Positions 1-7,994 of a stretch of DNA of 64,000 nucleotides are shown piece by piece (position 1 is the first letter of the stretch; each line of letters opens with the position of its first letter). A program made the position numbers and the translations under genes. The DNA comes from Pseudomonas protegens (lineage in GTDB: Bacteria > Pseudomonadota > Gammaproteobacteria > Pseudomonadales > Pseudomonadaceae): positions 62,001 through 126,000 of the forward strand of contig NZ_CP031396.1 in the NCBI RefSeq assembly GCF_003363755.1, written 5' to 3'. Under the pieces are notes generated by a model. It saw only the letters and a list, made by a program, of their open reading frames with translations, was not told the origin of the DNA and ran no database searches.

Positions 1-432
1 GGAGGTGTTGATGATGTGGCCGTCGCCGGATTGCTTGAGGTAGGGCAGGAAGGCCTGGGTGCCGTGGACCACGCCCCAGAAATTGACGTCGACGATCCAC
101 TCCAGGTCCGCCAGGCTCGAACCTTCCACGGTGCTGGACAGGGCCACGCCGGCATTGTTGAAGATCAGGTTGATCTGCCCGTGTTCGGCGGCGCTGGCGG
201 CGGCCCAGGCGAACATCGCTTGGCGGTCGCCGACGTCCAGTTCCTGGCTGCTGATGCGCAATGGCAGCAAGGTCGCGGCCCGGGCCTGGGTCACGGTCTG
301 GGCCAGTCCCTGGGGGTTCTTGTCGGCCAGGGCCAGGTGGCAACCCTCGCGGGCCAGGGCAATGGCCAGGGCACGCCCCATGCCGGAGGCGGCGCCGGTG
401 ATGGCCGCGACTTTACCGTTAAAATTTTTCAT
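1..432 (-). CDS. SDR-family oxidoreductase, N-terminal 144 residues (3' end beyond window)
   Basis: The first 144 residues of a short-chain dehydrogenase are visible, and the gene runs off the left edge. The N-terminus shows the NAD(P)-binding TGAASGMG glycine motif followed by the NNAG motif of classical SDRs. The catalytic Tyr-x-x-x-Lys lies outside the window. The ATG overlaps the last 14 bases of the upstream monooxygenase gene, so the two are translationally coupled. Next to a Baeyer-Villiger-type enzyme, a secondary-alcohol or hydroxy-lipid dehydrogenase is a reasonable role, but the substrate is inferred from context only. Confidence 0.85.
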   Translation of the reverse strand, partial: MKNFNGKVAAITGAASGMGRALAIALAREGCHLALADKNPQGLAQTVTQARAATLLPLRISSQELDVGDRQAMFAWAAASAAEHGQINLIFNNAGVALSSTVEGSSLADLEWIVDVNFWGVVHGTQAFLPYLKQSGDGHIINTS

Positions 433-1987
433 CGATGGCGGCCTCTTGCAGGTTCAACGGGCGCGCTGCGGCCGGCGTGGCGGCAGTCCCGGGGTGGAGC
501 AGGTGAGTGGTCAGGTAGTCCTGGAGCTGGAAGTGCTGCACGGTCTTCCTGAAGCTCCAGGTAGAGCCGGGCCAGAGGGTGGTGTTCTGGCCGCTGCGGG
601 GGTCCAGGTACCAGCTGCGGCAACCGCCGGTGGACCAGATGGCCCCGGCCAGGCGCTGTTGCAGACGCTGGTTGTACTGGCTCTCGACCTGGGGCTTGAC
701 CTCCAGGCTGGCGATGCCGTCCAGGCGCATCCGTTCCAGGGCCTTGAGGATGTAGTCCACCTGAGCCTCGATCATCAGGATCATCGAGTTGTGCCCAAGA
801 CCGGTGTTGGGGCCGACGATCATGAACAAGTTGGGAAAGCCCGGCAGGCAGGTGCCGAGGTAGGCATGGGCGCCCCCGGACCAGGCGTCCATCAGGTCCT
901 GGCCCCGACGGCCGAAGAGCAGGCCCTGGGGAATCGGGTCGGTGGCCTGGAAGCCGGTGCCGAAGATGATGCAGTCCACCGGGTGGCGGGTGCCGTCGGC
1001 GGTGATCACGGCATCGCTGTCGATGCGCTGGATGGCATCGCTGATGACCCCCACATTGCCTCGGGAGAGGGCTGGGTAGTAGTCGTTGGAAATCAGGATG
1101 CGCTTGCAGCCGATGGTGTAGTCGGGCGTCAGGCGTTGGCGCAGGAGCGGATCGGCGACTTGCTTGCGCAGGTGCCGCAGGGCCACGCGCTGTACCACTC
1201 TCATCAGTTTCGGCCTGCGGGCGAAGGCGATCACCCGGCTTTCCAGGGCCCAGTACAGCGCCGAGCGCACCAGCCGCTGGGTGAAGGGCAGGTGCTTGAA
1301 GGCCCAGCGTTCCGCCGCGCTGAGCGGGCGGTCGGGCTTGGGCATGATCCACGGCGGGGTGCGCTGGAACAGCTTGAGCTGCGCCACCCGGGGAGCGATT
1401 TTCGGGACGAACTGAATGGCACTGGCACCCGTGCCTATCACCGCCACGCGCTTGCCTTGCAGGGAGTAGCGATGGTCCCACTGCTGGGAGTGAAAGCGCT
1501 TGCCGGTGAAGGTGTCCAGGCCGGGAATCTGCGGGATCGCCGGACGCGAAAGGCCGCCCATGCCGGACACCAGCACCCGCGCGCTGACCTTGCGGCCATT
1601 GCCGAACCTCAGTTGCCAGCGCTCTGAAACCTCATCGAAGACCGCCTGCTCCAGGCCCATGTTGAAGTGCAGAAAGGGCGCCAGGGCGAAGTCCCTGGCG
1701 CAGTTCTCCAGGTACTCGCGGATTTCCGCCTGGGGCGCGAACTGCCGGGTCCAGTTCGGGTTGGGCGCAAAGGAAAAGGAGTAAACGTGGGATTGCACGT
1801 CGCAGGCGCAGCCGGGGTAGTGATTGTCGCGCCAGGTGCCCCCCAGGGACGCGGCTTGTTCGGCGACCAGGAAGTCTTGCAGCCCGGCTTGCTTGAGCTT
1901 GATCGCCATGCACAGCCCGGCGAAGCCGGCGCCGATGATGGCGATGTCAACGGCCTCAGGGTCGTTGGGTGGCGAGTACGCATTCAT
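419..1987 (-). CDS. flavin-containing (Baeyer-Villiger-type) monooxygenase
   Basis: A 522-residue FAD/NADPH monooxygenase that inserts oxygen into a ketone or hydroxylates a lipophilic substrate. The FAD Rossmann motif G-x-G-x-x-G is at residues 19-24. The Baeyer-Villiger fingerprint F-x-G-x-x-x-H-x-x-x-W starts at residue 160, with D instead of the usual P after W. A second GTGASA nucleotide-binding motif follows. The gene is the first of a two-gene unit with the SDR downstream and faces an alpha/beta hydrolase gene across an AT-rich promoter region. An oxidising enzyme, a dehydrogenase and a hydrolase together suggest sub-terminal oxidation of an alkane or ketone, but the exact substrate cannot be read from sequence. 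Confidence 0.9.
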   Translation of the reverse strand: MNAYSPPNDPEAVDIAIIGAGFAGLCMAIKLKQAGLQDFLVAEQAASLGGTWRDNHYPGCACDVQSHVYSFSFAPNPNWTRQFAPQAEIREYLENCARDFALAPFLHFNMGLEQAVFDEVSERWQLRFGNGRKVSARVLVSGMGGLSRPAIPQIPGLDTFTGKRFHSQQWDHRYSLQGKRVAVIGTGASAIQFVPKIAPRVAQLKLFQRTPPWIMPKPDRPLSAAERWAFKHLPFTQRLVRSALYWALESRVIAFARRPKLMRVVQRVALRHLRKQVADPLLRQRLTPDYTIGCKRILISNDYYPALSRGNVGVISDAIQRIDSDAVITADGTRHPVDCIIFGTGFQATDPIPQGLLFGRRGQDLMDAWSGGAHAYLGTCLPGFPNLFMIVGPNTGLGHNSMILMIEAQVDYILKALERMRLDGIASLEVKPQVESQYNQRLQQRLAGAIWSTGGCRSWYLDPRSGQNTTLWPGSTWSFRKTVQHFQLQDYLTTHLLHPGTAATPAAARPLNLQEAAIDEKF

Positions 1988-2057
1988 GGTGTGTACCTCG
2001 ATTGTGGTGATGCTTGGGGTGACTTTCGTCGGTGAGTGAAACCTCAGGATTGCACAA

Positions 2058-2076
2058 TTTAAAATAATGTTTTAAA
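2058..2076. promoter_or_regulatory. candidate operator, TTTAAAA-N7-TTAAA variant
   Basis: This AT-rich element lies 71 bp upstream of the monooxygenase start, between the divergent monooxygenase and hydrolase genes. It reads TTTAAAA, seven bases, TTAAA, one mismatch from the TTTAAAA-N7-TTGAA element found at four other promoters of the island. A second, poorer copy overlaps it at 2071-2089. An 11-base string inside it recurs at 3421-3431 in front of alkB. The function is inferred from recurrence. Confidence 0.4.
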
Positions 2077-2252
2077 AAATAATTTAAATAAATCGCCTGA
2101 AAAAGTCACCTACGCCATTCGCTTGTGGATCTTGCAGGGCTCATCCGGAGCCGGGATGAGACGCCACAGGCGGTACCGGGCCAAGGCGACAGCCACTGCG
2201 GCGGATCATCCTGGTCCTGCAGCGCGGCGCAGGGAAGCTGGGGGGACGGGTT

Positions 2253-3248
2253 ATGCAGTGGCTGGTAGCGGCGGCGGTATTTCTGGCGGTCAGCGCGGTG
2301 CTTTGGGTGGTGAGCTTGCGTATCAACCGCAGGATCGAACGCCAGGTGCCGATCAACGGGCGCTTTCTCGAAGTCGGCGGTGAACGCCTGCACTACACCG
2401 ACGAGGGCCGCGGCCCGGCACTGCTGATGATCCATGGCCTGTCCGGTTGCGGTCGCAACCTGACCCACTCCCTGGCGCCGCAGTTGCGTGAACGGTTCCG
2501 GGTGATCACCCTCGACCGCCCCGGCTCAGGCTATTCCACGCGGGCCCGCGGTGCGGCGGCGGACCTGCCGGCCCAGGCCAGTCTGGTGGCCAAGTTCATT
2601 CGCACCCTGGACCTGGGGCAGCCGCTGGTACTCGGGCATTCCCTGGGCGGCGCCGTGGCCTTGTCTTTGGCGCTGGATCATCCGCAATCGGTGTCCGGGC
2701 TGATCCTGGTGGCGCCCTTGACTCATCCGCAACGCATGCTGCCCTGGGTGTTCCTGTCCCTTGGAGTACGTCCGGCCTTCCTGCGTCGCTGGATGTCCCT
2801 GACCCTGGCGGCGCCCATGGCGATGCTCGGTCGTCGCGGTCTGGTGAAGGCGATATTCGCCCCGGACCCGGTGCCCGAGGACTTCGCCGAGCGTGGCGGC
2901 GGCTTGCTGGGGATGCGTTCGGACAACTTCTATAACGCCTCCAGCGAGATCGCGGTGGTCAATCGCGCCTTACCGGGCATGGTCAAGCGCTACCCCAGCC
3001 TGAAGCTGCCGGTGGGGCTGATCTATGGTTCGGCGGACTCGATACTCAATTACCGCCGGCATGGCGAGGCCATGGTGGGCAAGGTGCCGGGGCTGCAACT
3101 TGAGATCGTTCCAGGTCGAGGGCACATGCTGCCCATCAGCGCCGTCGAGCGAGTGGTGGCCATGGTCGAGCACATTGCTGCACAAGCCGCACCGCAGCGC
3201 AGCGCCACCGTGCTGCGCCCGCCGTTCGCGGCATCCCGAGCAGGCTAG
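2253..3248 (+). CDS. membrane-anchored alpha/beta hydrolase
   Basis: A 331-residue serine hydrolase of the alpha/beta fold. A single hydrophobic helix at residues 3-22 followed by a basic stretch looks like an inner-membrane anchor. The nucleophile elbow GHSLG places Ser130, and the probable rest of the triad is Asp262 (in YGSADS) and His291 (in GRGHM). HGLSG near residue 71 supplies the oxyanion hole. Esterase or lactonase activity would fit the neighbouring Baeyer-Villiger-type enzyme, whose products are esters. That substrate link is inference. Confidence 0.88.
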   Translation: MQWLVAAAVFLAVSAVLWVVSLRINRRIERQVPINGRFLEVGGERLHYTDEGRGPALLMIHGLSGCGRNLTHSLAPQLRERFRVITLDRPGSGYSTRARGAAADLPAQASLVAKFIRTLDLGQPLVLGHSLGGAVALSLALDHPQSVSGLILVAPLTHPQRMLPWVFLSLGVRPAFLRRWMSLTLAAPMAMLGRRGLVKAIFAPDPVPEDFAERGGGLLGMRSDNFYNASSEIAVVNRALPGMVKRYPSLKLPVGLIYGSADSILNYRRHGEAMVGKVPGLQLEIVPGRGHMLPISAVERVVAMVEHIAAQAAPQRSATVLRPPFAASRAG

Positions 3249-3373
3249 GGGCATTGTAGATGGTGATTGCGATCGTCGCGCAACGACTCTGGCAGCAGCT
3301 GTAAAGGCTTCACGGGCGACATTCAAAACAGACCGAGAAAATAGTTGACGAGCTAACGAACCCGAGCTATTTT

Positions 3374-3392
3374 TTTAAAAAAATGTTTTGAA
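3374..3392. promoter_or_regulatory. candidate operator TTTAAAA-N7-TTGAA upstream of alkB
   Basis: The exact form TTTAAAA-N7-TTGAA sits about 150 bp upstream of alkB in a 293-bp AT-rich gap between the hydrolase and alkB. The same arrangement occurs upstream of fadE and of the ABC exporter. Its role as a regulator site is inferred. Confidence 0.45.
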
Positions 3393-3541
3393 TGTTTTTT
3401 TTGAAAGTGCAATTGAGCGATTAAAATAATGAAAATAACGCCATTTCACGCTTTTGTTTTTTCGTCTGTTCACGCTCCGTACAGCGCCGTCGCGCTGTCC
3501 TCTATGGCATCCCTGCCGACGGCCATCCTGCGGAGGCTGCC

Positions 3542-4819
3542 ATGACTGTCTCCGTGGCGGCACCCGGCGTCTGGACCGATGGCAAGCGTCACCTCTGGTG
3601 GCTGGGCACCTTGCCGATGATCACCCCTTTGCTCGCAGGCCTGTTCGCACTGACCACCGGTGTCCAGGTGTTCTGGTGGAGCGGGGTGGTGGTGATCTTC
3701 GGCCTGATTCCCCTGATTGACGGCCTGCTCGGAGAGGACGCCAGCAACCCGCCGGAGTCCGCGGTTCCCGATCTGGAAAAACAACCCTACTACCGTTTCA
3801 TCGTCTACAGCTGCGCCGTGCTCTCGGTGGTGTCCCTGGTAGTCACCGCCTGGATGGCCATCAAGGGGGTCGACTGGATCCTGGCCGGTGGCTTGTTGCA
3901 GCTTAGTGAACAGCTGCACCTGCAGGGCAGCCTGGCGAGCTTCGCGGCCTTTCTGACCGAACGTGCGCAACTGCATGGCAGCGTCGGCTGGTTCACTTAC
4001 CTGGGCATGGCCATGTCCACCGGTGCCGCCACCGGTATCGCCATCAACATTGCCCATGAGCTGGGGCACAAGAACCGCGGGATGGCCAAGTTCCTGGCCA
4101 AACTGGCCCTGGCCTCGACCTTCTACGGGCACTTCTTCGTCGAACACAACCGTGGCCATCACGTTCGCGTGGCGACCCCTGAAGATCCGGCCAGCTCGCG
4201 CCTTGGCGAGTCGTTCTGGAGTTTCCTGCCGCGCACCGTGTGGTTCAGCCTGCGCTCGGCCTGGCACCTGGAAAGCGAGCGCCTGCACAAGCTCGGACTG
4301 CCGACCCTGCACTGGAAGAACGGCGTGCTCAGTGCCTGGCTGTACAGCGTGGTGCTTTGGGGCGTGCTGATCGCCTGGCTCGGCGCGGCAGTGATTCCCT
4401 TCCTGGTGATCCAGGGCATCTACGGTTTCTCCCTGCTGGAAGTGGTGAACTACGTCGAGCACTACGGTCTGCTGCGGCAGAAACAGCCCAACGGCCGGTA
4501 TGAGCGCTGCTCGCCACGCCATTCCTGGAACAGCAACCGCATCGTCACCAACATCTTCCTGTTCCAGCTGCAGCGTCACTCTGACCACCATGCCAACCCG
4601 ACCCGTTCGTACCAGGCCTTGCGCCACTTCGACGAGTCCCCGCAACTGCCCTATGGCTACGCCACCATGATCGTCTGGGCCTATGTGCCGGCGCTCTGGC
4701 GGCGACTGATGGACCACCGGGTCCTGGCCCATTACTCGGGAGATGTGCGGTTGGCCAACCTGCATCCGGCCAAGCGTGCCGAACTGCTCAAGCAATACGG
4801 TTTCACCGACACCGATTGA
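3542..4819 (+). CDS. alkB: alkane 1-monooxygenase (AlkB-type membrane diiron hydroxylase)
   Basis: This 425-residue integral membrane non-haem diiron enzyme hydroxylates the terminal methyl of n-alkanes. All histidine clusters of the family are present: HELGHK from His172, EHNRGHH at 201-207 and LQRHSDHH at 343-350. The AlkB signature NYVEHYG is also present. Several hydrophobic helices lie in the N-terminal third and around residues 270-305. GGAGG-like spacing upstream (GGAGGCTGCC before ATG) fixes the start. No rubredoxin or rubredoxin reductase gene is in the window, so electrons must come from proteins encoded elsewhere. Confidence 0.97.
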   Translation: MTVSVAAPGVWTDGKRHLWWLGTLPMITPLLAGLFALTTGVQVFWWSGVVVIFGLIPLIDGLLGEDASNPPESAVPDLEKQPYYRFIVYSCAVLSVVSLVVTAWMAIKGVDWILAGGLLQLSEQLHLQGSLASFAAFLTERAQLHGSVGWFTYLGMAMSTGAATGIAINIAHELGHKNRGMAKFLAKLALASTFYGHFFVEHNRGHHVRVATPEDPASSRLGESFWSFLPRTVWFSLRSAWHLESERLHKLGLPTLHWKNGVLSAWLYSVVLWGVLIAWLGAAVIPFLVIQGIYGFSLLEVVNYVEHYGLLRQKQPNGRYERCSPRHSWNSNRIVTNIFLFQLQRHSDHHANPTRSYQALRHFDESPQLPYGYATMIVWAYVPALWRRLMDHRVLAHYSGDVRLANLHPAKRAELLKQYGFTDTD

Positions 4820-4964
4820 GACACCGCTCTTTAGTTGGACCGCTCACTCCTTCAAGTGCCCGTGAACCGCCTGCGTTTGCCTGCTTGAAGGGTGAGCCCC
4901 GAATACAGAAGTCCTTGAACACGTTGACCGACAACAACAATAAGCAACTGTAAGGAAGTCACGG

Positions 4965-5456
4965 ATGTCTATTTCACCTCTGCTCGCTGCCCGTCTGTTC
5001 GTGGTCATGCTGGGTGTGTCACTGATGGGCGCCGCCGATGCGGCGCGCATCGAGCCGGCCAACACCGAGTTCACCGCCAAAGGGCCCATCAGCTTCGCCA
5101 AAAGCATCATCAATGCCGACTGCACCATCCAGGTCAGCGGCAAGGTCAGCCCCGACGGCAGCTTCGCCAGCGTCGAGAAAGTCGACTTCAGCGGCGGCCT
5201 CAAGTGTGGCCAGGTGGAAGCCACGCACCTGCCCTGGAAGCTGATTGCCAAGGATGAAACCAGCGGCGCCATGTCCGGCATCCAGGTCACCGTACACGCC
5301 CCCCTGGTGGGCGGCGATTGCGGGCCGAGCACCGCCGAAGGCAGTTGGAACAACCGCACCGGCAAGCTGGAGGCGACCCAGGTCAGCCTTGAGGGCGGCT
5401 GCACCATCAAGACCGTATCGATCCAGATGCCGCCCACGTTCCGGGTTGCGCCCTGA
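4965..5456 (+). CDS. PraB-like secreted protein
   Basis: A 163-residue exported protein with a clear signal peptide ending at about ADA (residues 1-26). The mature part begins RIEPA and aligns by eye with the next gene: same length, same LPW motif near the middle, conserved cysteines and a C-terminal proline-rich end. The family is named after the P. aeruginosa protein activator of alkane oxidation (PraB), thought to help hydrocarbon uptake or emulsification. It has an AAGGAAG-type ribosome site. The position just after alkB supports the alkane link. Confidence 0.75.
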   Translation: MSISPLLAARLFVVMLGVSLMGAADAARIEPANTEFTAKGPISFAKSIINADCTIQVSGKVSPDGSFASVEKVDFSGGLKCGQVEATHLPWKLIAKDETSGAMSGIQVTVHAPLVGGDCGPSTAEGSWNNRTGKLEATQVSLEGGCTIKTVSIQMPPTFRVAP

Positions 5457-5663
5457 GTCACAACAGATTCCATGGAGGGACGCTGATGAACGTGCGATCA
5501 AGTAGTCCGAAAGCGCCGGCAGCTCAAGCCCGGTCGGTATCGCCATAGCGTGCTCCAGCACCGAATTCGGTCGAACTGGAGAGCCGATGGCGTCATCGAC
5601 ACCCTGGCGAGGCTGATAACCCCCTGGCAACTGCCTGTTGCCTAAATCTTGAGGAAAACAACA

Positions 5664-6155
5664 ATGCAAAGCATCAAGACTCTGGTATCCGTAGCTTCTT
5701 TCGCCATCTGCCTGGGCGCCGCGTCGATGGCCAACGCTGCCACCATTGCACCTGCCGGTGCGTCCTTCTCGGCACCGGGCACCATCTCGGTGTCTTCGCC
5801 GGCATCGTTTGGGATTCCGGTCAATTGCAACATCAACTTCACCGGTACCGTGGCGGCCGACGGCTCCAATGCCTCGATCACCGGCGCCACCGTCAGCGGT
5901 AGCAACTCGCTGTGCGGCGTGCCGGTTCTGCTGAACCTGCCTTGGACCCTGACCGCCTCCAGCGCTACCGCGGGCACCGTGACCGGGGTCAACTTCAAGA
6001 TCCTCTCCAACTGCAGCAGCACGCCGGTGACCATCAACGCCACTTGGAACAACGCCACCAACACCCTGAGCATTCCTTCGGCGCAATCCGTCGGCAGTTG
6101 CAAAATCACGGCGTTGAGCGTCAAGCCGAACCCAGCCTTCACCGTAACCCCTTGA
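5664..6155 (+). CDS. praB: alkane oxidation activator PraB-like secreted protein
   Basis: This 163-residue protein has a typical signal peptide cleaved after ANA. The mature sequence is rich in Ala, Ser, Thr and Asn, with little charge, as expected of a secreted surface-active protein. It is a tandem paralogue of the preceding gene. An upstream TTG at 5649 would add five residues, but the ATG at 5664 has a GAGG ribosome site nine bases away and gives the normal signal-peptide length. A strong hairpin follows the stop codon. The exact activity is not established from sequence. Confidence 0.8.
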   Translation: MQSIKTLVSVASFAICLGAASMANAATIAPAGASFSAPGTISVSSPASFGIPVNCNINFTGTVAADGSNASITGATVSGSNSLCGVPVLLNLPWTLTASSATAGTVTGVNFKILSNCSSTPVTINATWNNATNTLSIPSAQSVGSCKITALSVKPNPAFTVTP

Positions 6156-6194
6156 AGTTGATCTGACTTCAGCCTGTTGATCACTTGCTGAAAA

Positions 6195-6222
6195 AACAGG
6201 CGCCTCGTTTGAGGCGCCTGTT
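6195..6222 (+). terminator. strong hairpin terminator after praB
   Basis: A perfect 12-bp stem (AACAGGCGCCTC and its complement) with a GTTT loop begins about 40 bases after the praB stop. A run of six A precedes it. It separates praB from the porin gene. Confidence 0.75.
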
Positions 6223-6278
6223 GCAACGCCCTGGGTCGGTGGTGGCCGATCGCGGTCGATAATAATAAGGAGTGGGGC

Positions 6279-7715
6279 ATGAATAATAAGAAACACAAGA
6301 TCCAGGCCGCTATTGGCTTGGCGGTGCTGGGTGGCCTGATCGGTTCCGGGTCGGTGCAGGCGGGTGGTTTCTCTACTCCGACCTATGGCGCTCCAGGCTG
6401 GGGTCGGGCGTTTGGTGGTGGTTCGCTGTTCAAGAATGATCCCAGTGCTGCGTACAACAACCCGGCGGCCATGGCGTTCATCGATCACAACGTGGCACAG
6501 ATGACCGTGGATTACGCGCGGATCAAGATGAAGTTCAAAGGCAACGTCAACGACTATCAGGGGAATCCGGCCTCCATCACTCCCGTGGATGACACCGGCG
6601 CTCCCAGTGGCGCGGCGATGCCCCTGACCGGCGATGGCGGGGAAGGTGGTTTCACCGCCTGGTTGCCCACCGGTTTCATGGTGATGCCGATCAACGATCG
6701 CTTTGCTTTTGGCCTCAGCCAGGTCGTGCCCTTGGGCATGCGCAGCACCTGGGACGAAGGCTGGAAAGGTCGTGACTTCGCCGTGGATACCAAGATTGAG
6801 ACTGTCGGCCTCACTGGGGCCCTGTCGTTCAAGGTCCGTGAGGACTTCTCCATCGGTGCCGGGGTCATCGTGCAGCACAGCAAGGGCTTCGTCAGCCAGA
6901 ACCTCAACGTCAGTGGTTCGGCGGGCATGTCGGTGCTTCCTGGAGCGCCCTCGGGCATTGGCTCCAACCTGATGCGGGTCAAGGTCGATAACACCTCGGT
7001 CGGCTGGTTCACCGGCATCACCTGGAAACCCACCGAGCAGGACACCCTGGGCCTGAACTATCACGCCAAGATCAAGAACAAGATGGAGGGCAAGTACAAC
7101 ATTCGTGCCGACGCCCTGGGCCGCAATTTCATGACCCAGCCGGCCGGTCCCAACGGTGAAACCCTGACCGAACTGGCCTATCCGGGCCTCAAGCTAAACC
7201 CCGATGGTGCCAACGCCAGTACCCAACTGGACATTCCGGCCACCGCCGGCCTGGACTGGGTCCACGTGTTCAACGATCGCTTCACCATGGGTGCCAGTCT
7301 GCTCTGGACCCAGTGGTCGTCGTTCAAGGACCTGACGCTGAAGTCTGATGGCAACACCCTGGTGGCGATTCCTTACAACTACAAGGACTCGATGATGTAC
7401 TCCCTGGGTGGCGACTATCGCTTCACCGATGAACTGACCCTGCGCGCCGGTGTGGCCTTCGACCAGACCCCGACTCGCAATTCGACCCGTGACCCACGGA
7501 TTCCGGATAACGATCGCTGGTTCACTTCCATCGGTTTTGGCTATGACATCAAGGCCATTCCCGGGCTGACCATCGACGGCGCCTATTCCCGGCAGTTCGT
7601 CAAAGAGGCCAAGCTCAAGACCGTCAACGTCGACCGTCTCGGTGGTTCCACCATCGACGGCAAAGTCGACTCCAAAGGCGAAGTGGTGAGTCTCTCCGCG
7701 ACTTATCACTTCTGA
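6279..7715 (+). CDS. fadL: FadL/OmpP1-family outer-membrane long-chain fatty acid or hydrocarbon transporter
   Basis: A 478-residue beta-barrel porin that would let hydrophobic substrates cross the outer membrane. It has a signal peptide (residues 1-29, ending VQA), then the GGFSTP-type mature N-terminus that plugs the FadL barrel. NNPAA-x-A early in the mature chain is typical of the family. The C-terminal residue is phenylalanine (ATYHF), as in outer-membrane barrels. AAGGAG precedes the ATG. Context (alkB, praB, fadE operon) suggests alkane or fatty-acid import. Confidence 0.92.
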   Translation: MNNKKHKIQAAIGLAVLGGLIGSGSVQAGGFSTPTYGAPGWGRAFGGGSLFKNDPSAAYNNPAAMAFIDHNVAQMTVDYARIKMKFKGNVNDYQGNPASITPVDDTGAPSGAAMPLTGDGGEGGFTAWLPTGFMVMPINDRFAFGLSQVVPLGMRSTWDEGWKGRDFAVDTKIETVGLTGALSFKVREDFSIGAGVIVQHSKGFVSQNLNVSGSAGMSVLPGAPSGIGSNLMRVKVDNTSVGWFTGITWKPTEQDTLGLNYHAKIKNKMEGKYNIRADALGRNFMTQPAGPNGETLTELAYPGLKLNPDGANASTQLDIPATAGLDWVHVFNDRFTMGASLLWTQWSSFKDLTLKSDGNTLVAIPYNYKDSMMYSLGGDYRFTDELTLRAGVAFDQTPTRNSTRDPRIPDNDRWFTSIGFGYDIKAIPGLTIDGAYSRQFVKEAKLKTVNVDRLGGSTIDGKVDSKGEVVSLSATYHF

Positions 7716-7744
7716 GGTCTCGCGCTTCATCCATGCCTTGAGAT

Positions 7745-7805
7745 AACGGCAGTACCAAGGGAGTGTGCGACTGCCGTTGGCTGGACGGGTCACCTCAGGA
7801 CCCGT
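7745..7805 (+). terminator. double hairpin after the FadL-type gene
   Basis: Two stem-loops follow the stop codon. AACGGCAGT (7745-7753) pairs with 7770-7778, and ACGGGTC (7785-7791) pairs with 7799-7805. Neither has a good T run, so termination strength is uncertain. Confidence 0.45.
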
Positions 7806-7882
7806 CTCGACCTGCCTGCTTTTCCAACCTTTGGCTGACATCGTTCAGCCGTTATGCGTTACCGAAAACACTCAAAACAATA

Positions 7883-7901
7883 TTTAAAAATAAAATTTGA
7901 A
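7883..7901. promoter_or_regulatory. candidate operator TTTAAAA-N7-TTGAA upstream of fadE operon
   Basis: An exact copy of the island motif lies 94 bp before the fadE start, in an AT-rich tract that contrasts with the GC-rich flanks. Its recurrence at other promoters of the island suggests a common regulator site. Confidence 0.45.
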
Positions 7902-7994
7902 ACATGCTTCTTTCCTTTGTAGGGTGATCGTCGAGGGGTCGGCACAACGCCCGGGCTCCCAGTGGTTGTCTCGTTAGAACAAGAGAGGTATTCC

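Noticed and set aside
59..1627. 522-codon plus-strand open frame opposite the monooxygenase
   Set aside because: The opposite strand has the FAD and Baeyer-Villiger motifs; the plus frame has none.
2071..2089. Second copy of the AT-rich motif overlapping the one at 2058
   Set aside because: The right half reads TAAAT, too far from TTGAA to count as an independent site.
5019..7064. 681-codon minus-strand open frame over praB and the FadL-type gene
   Set aside because: It crosses a terminator hairpin and two well supported exported proteins, with shadow-type composition.
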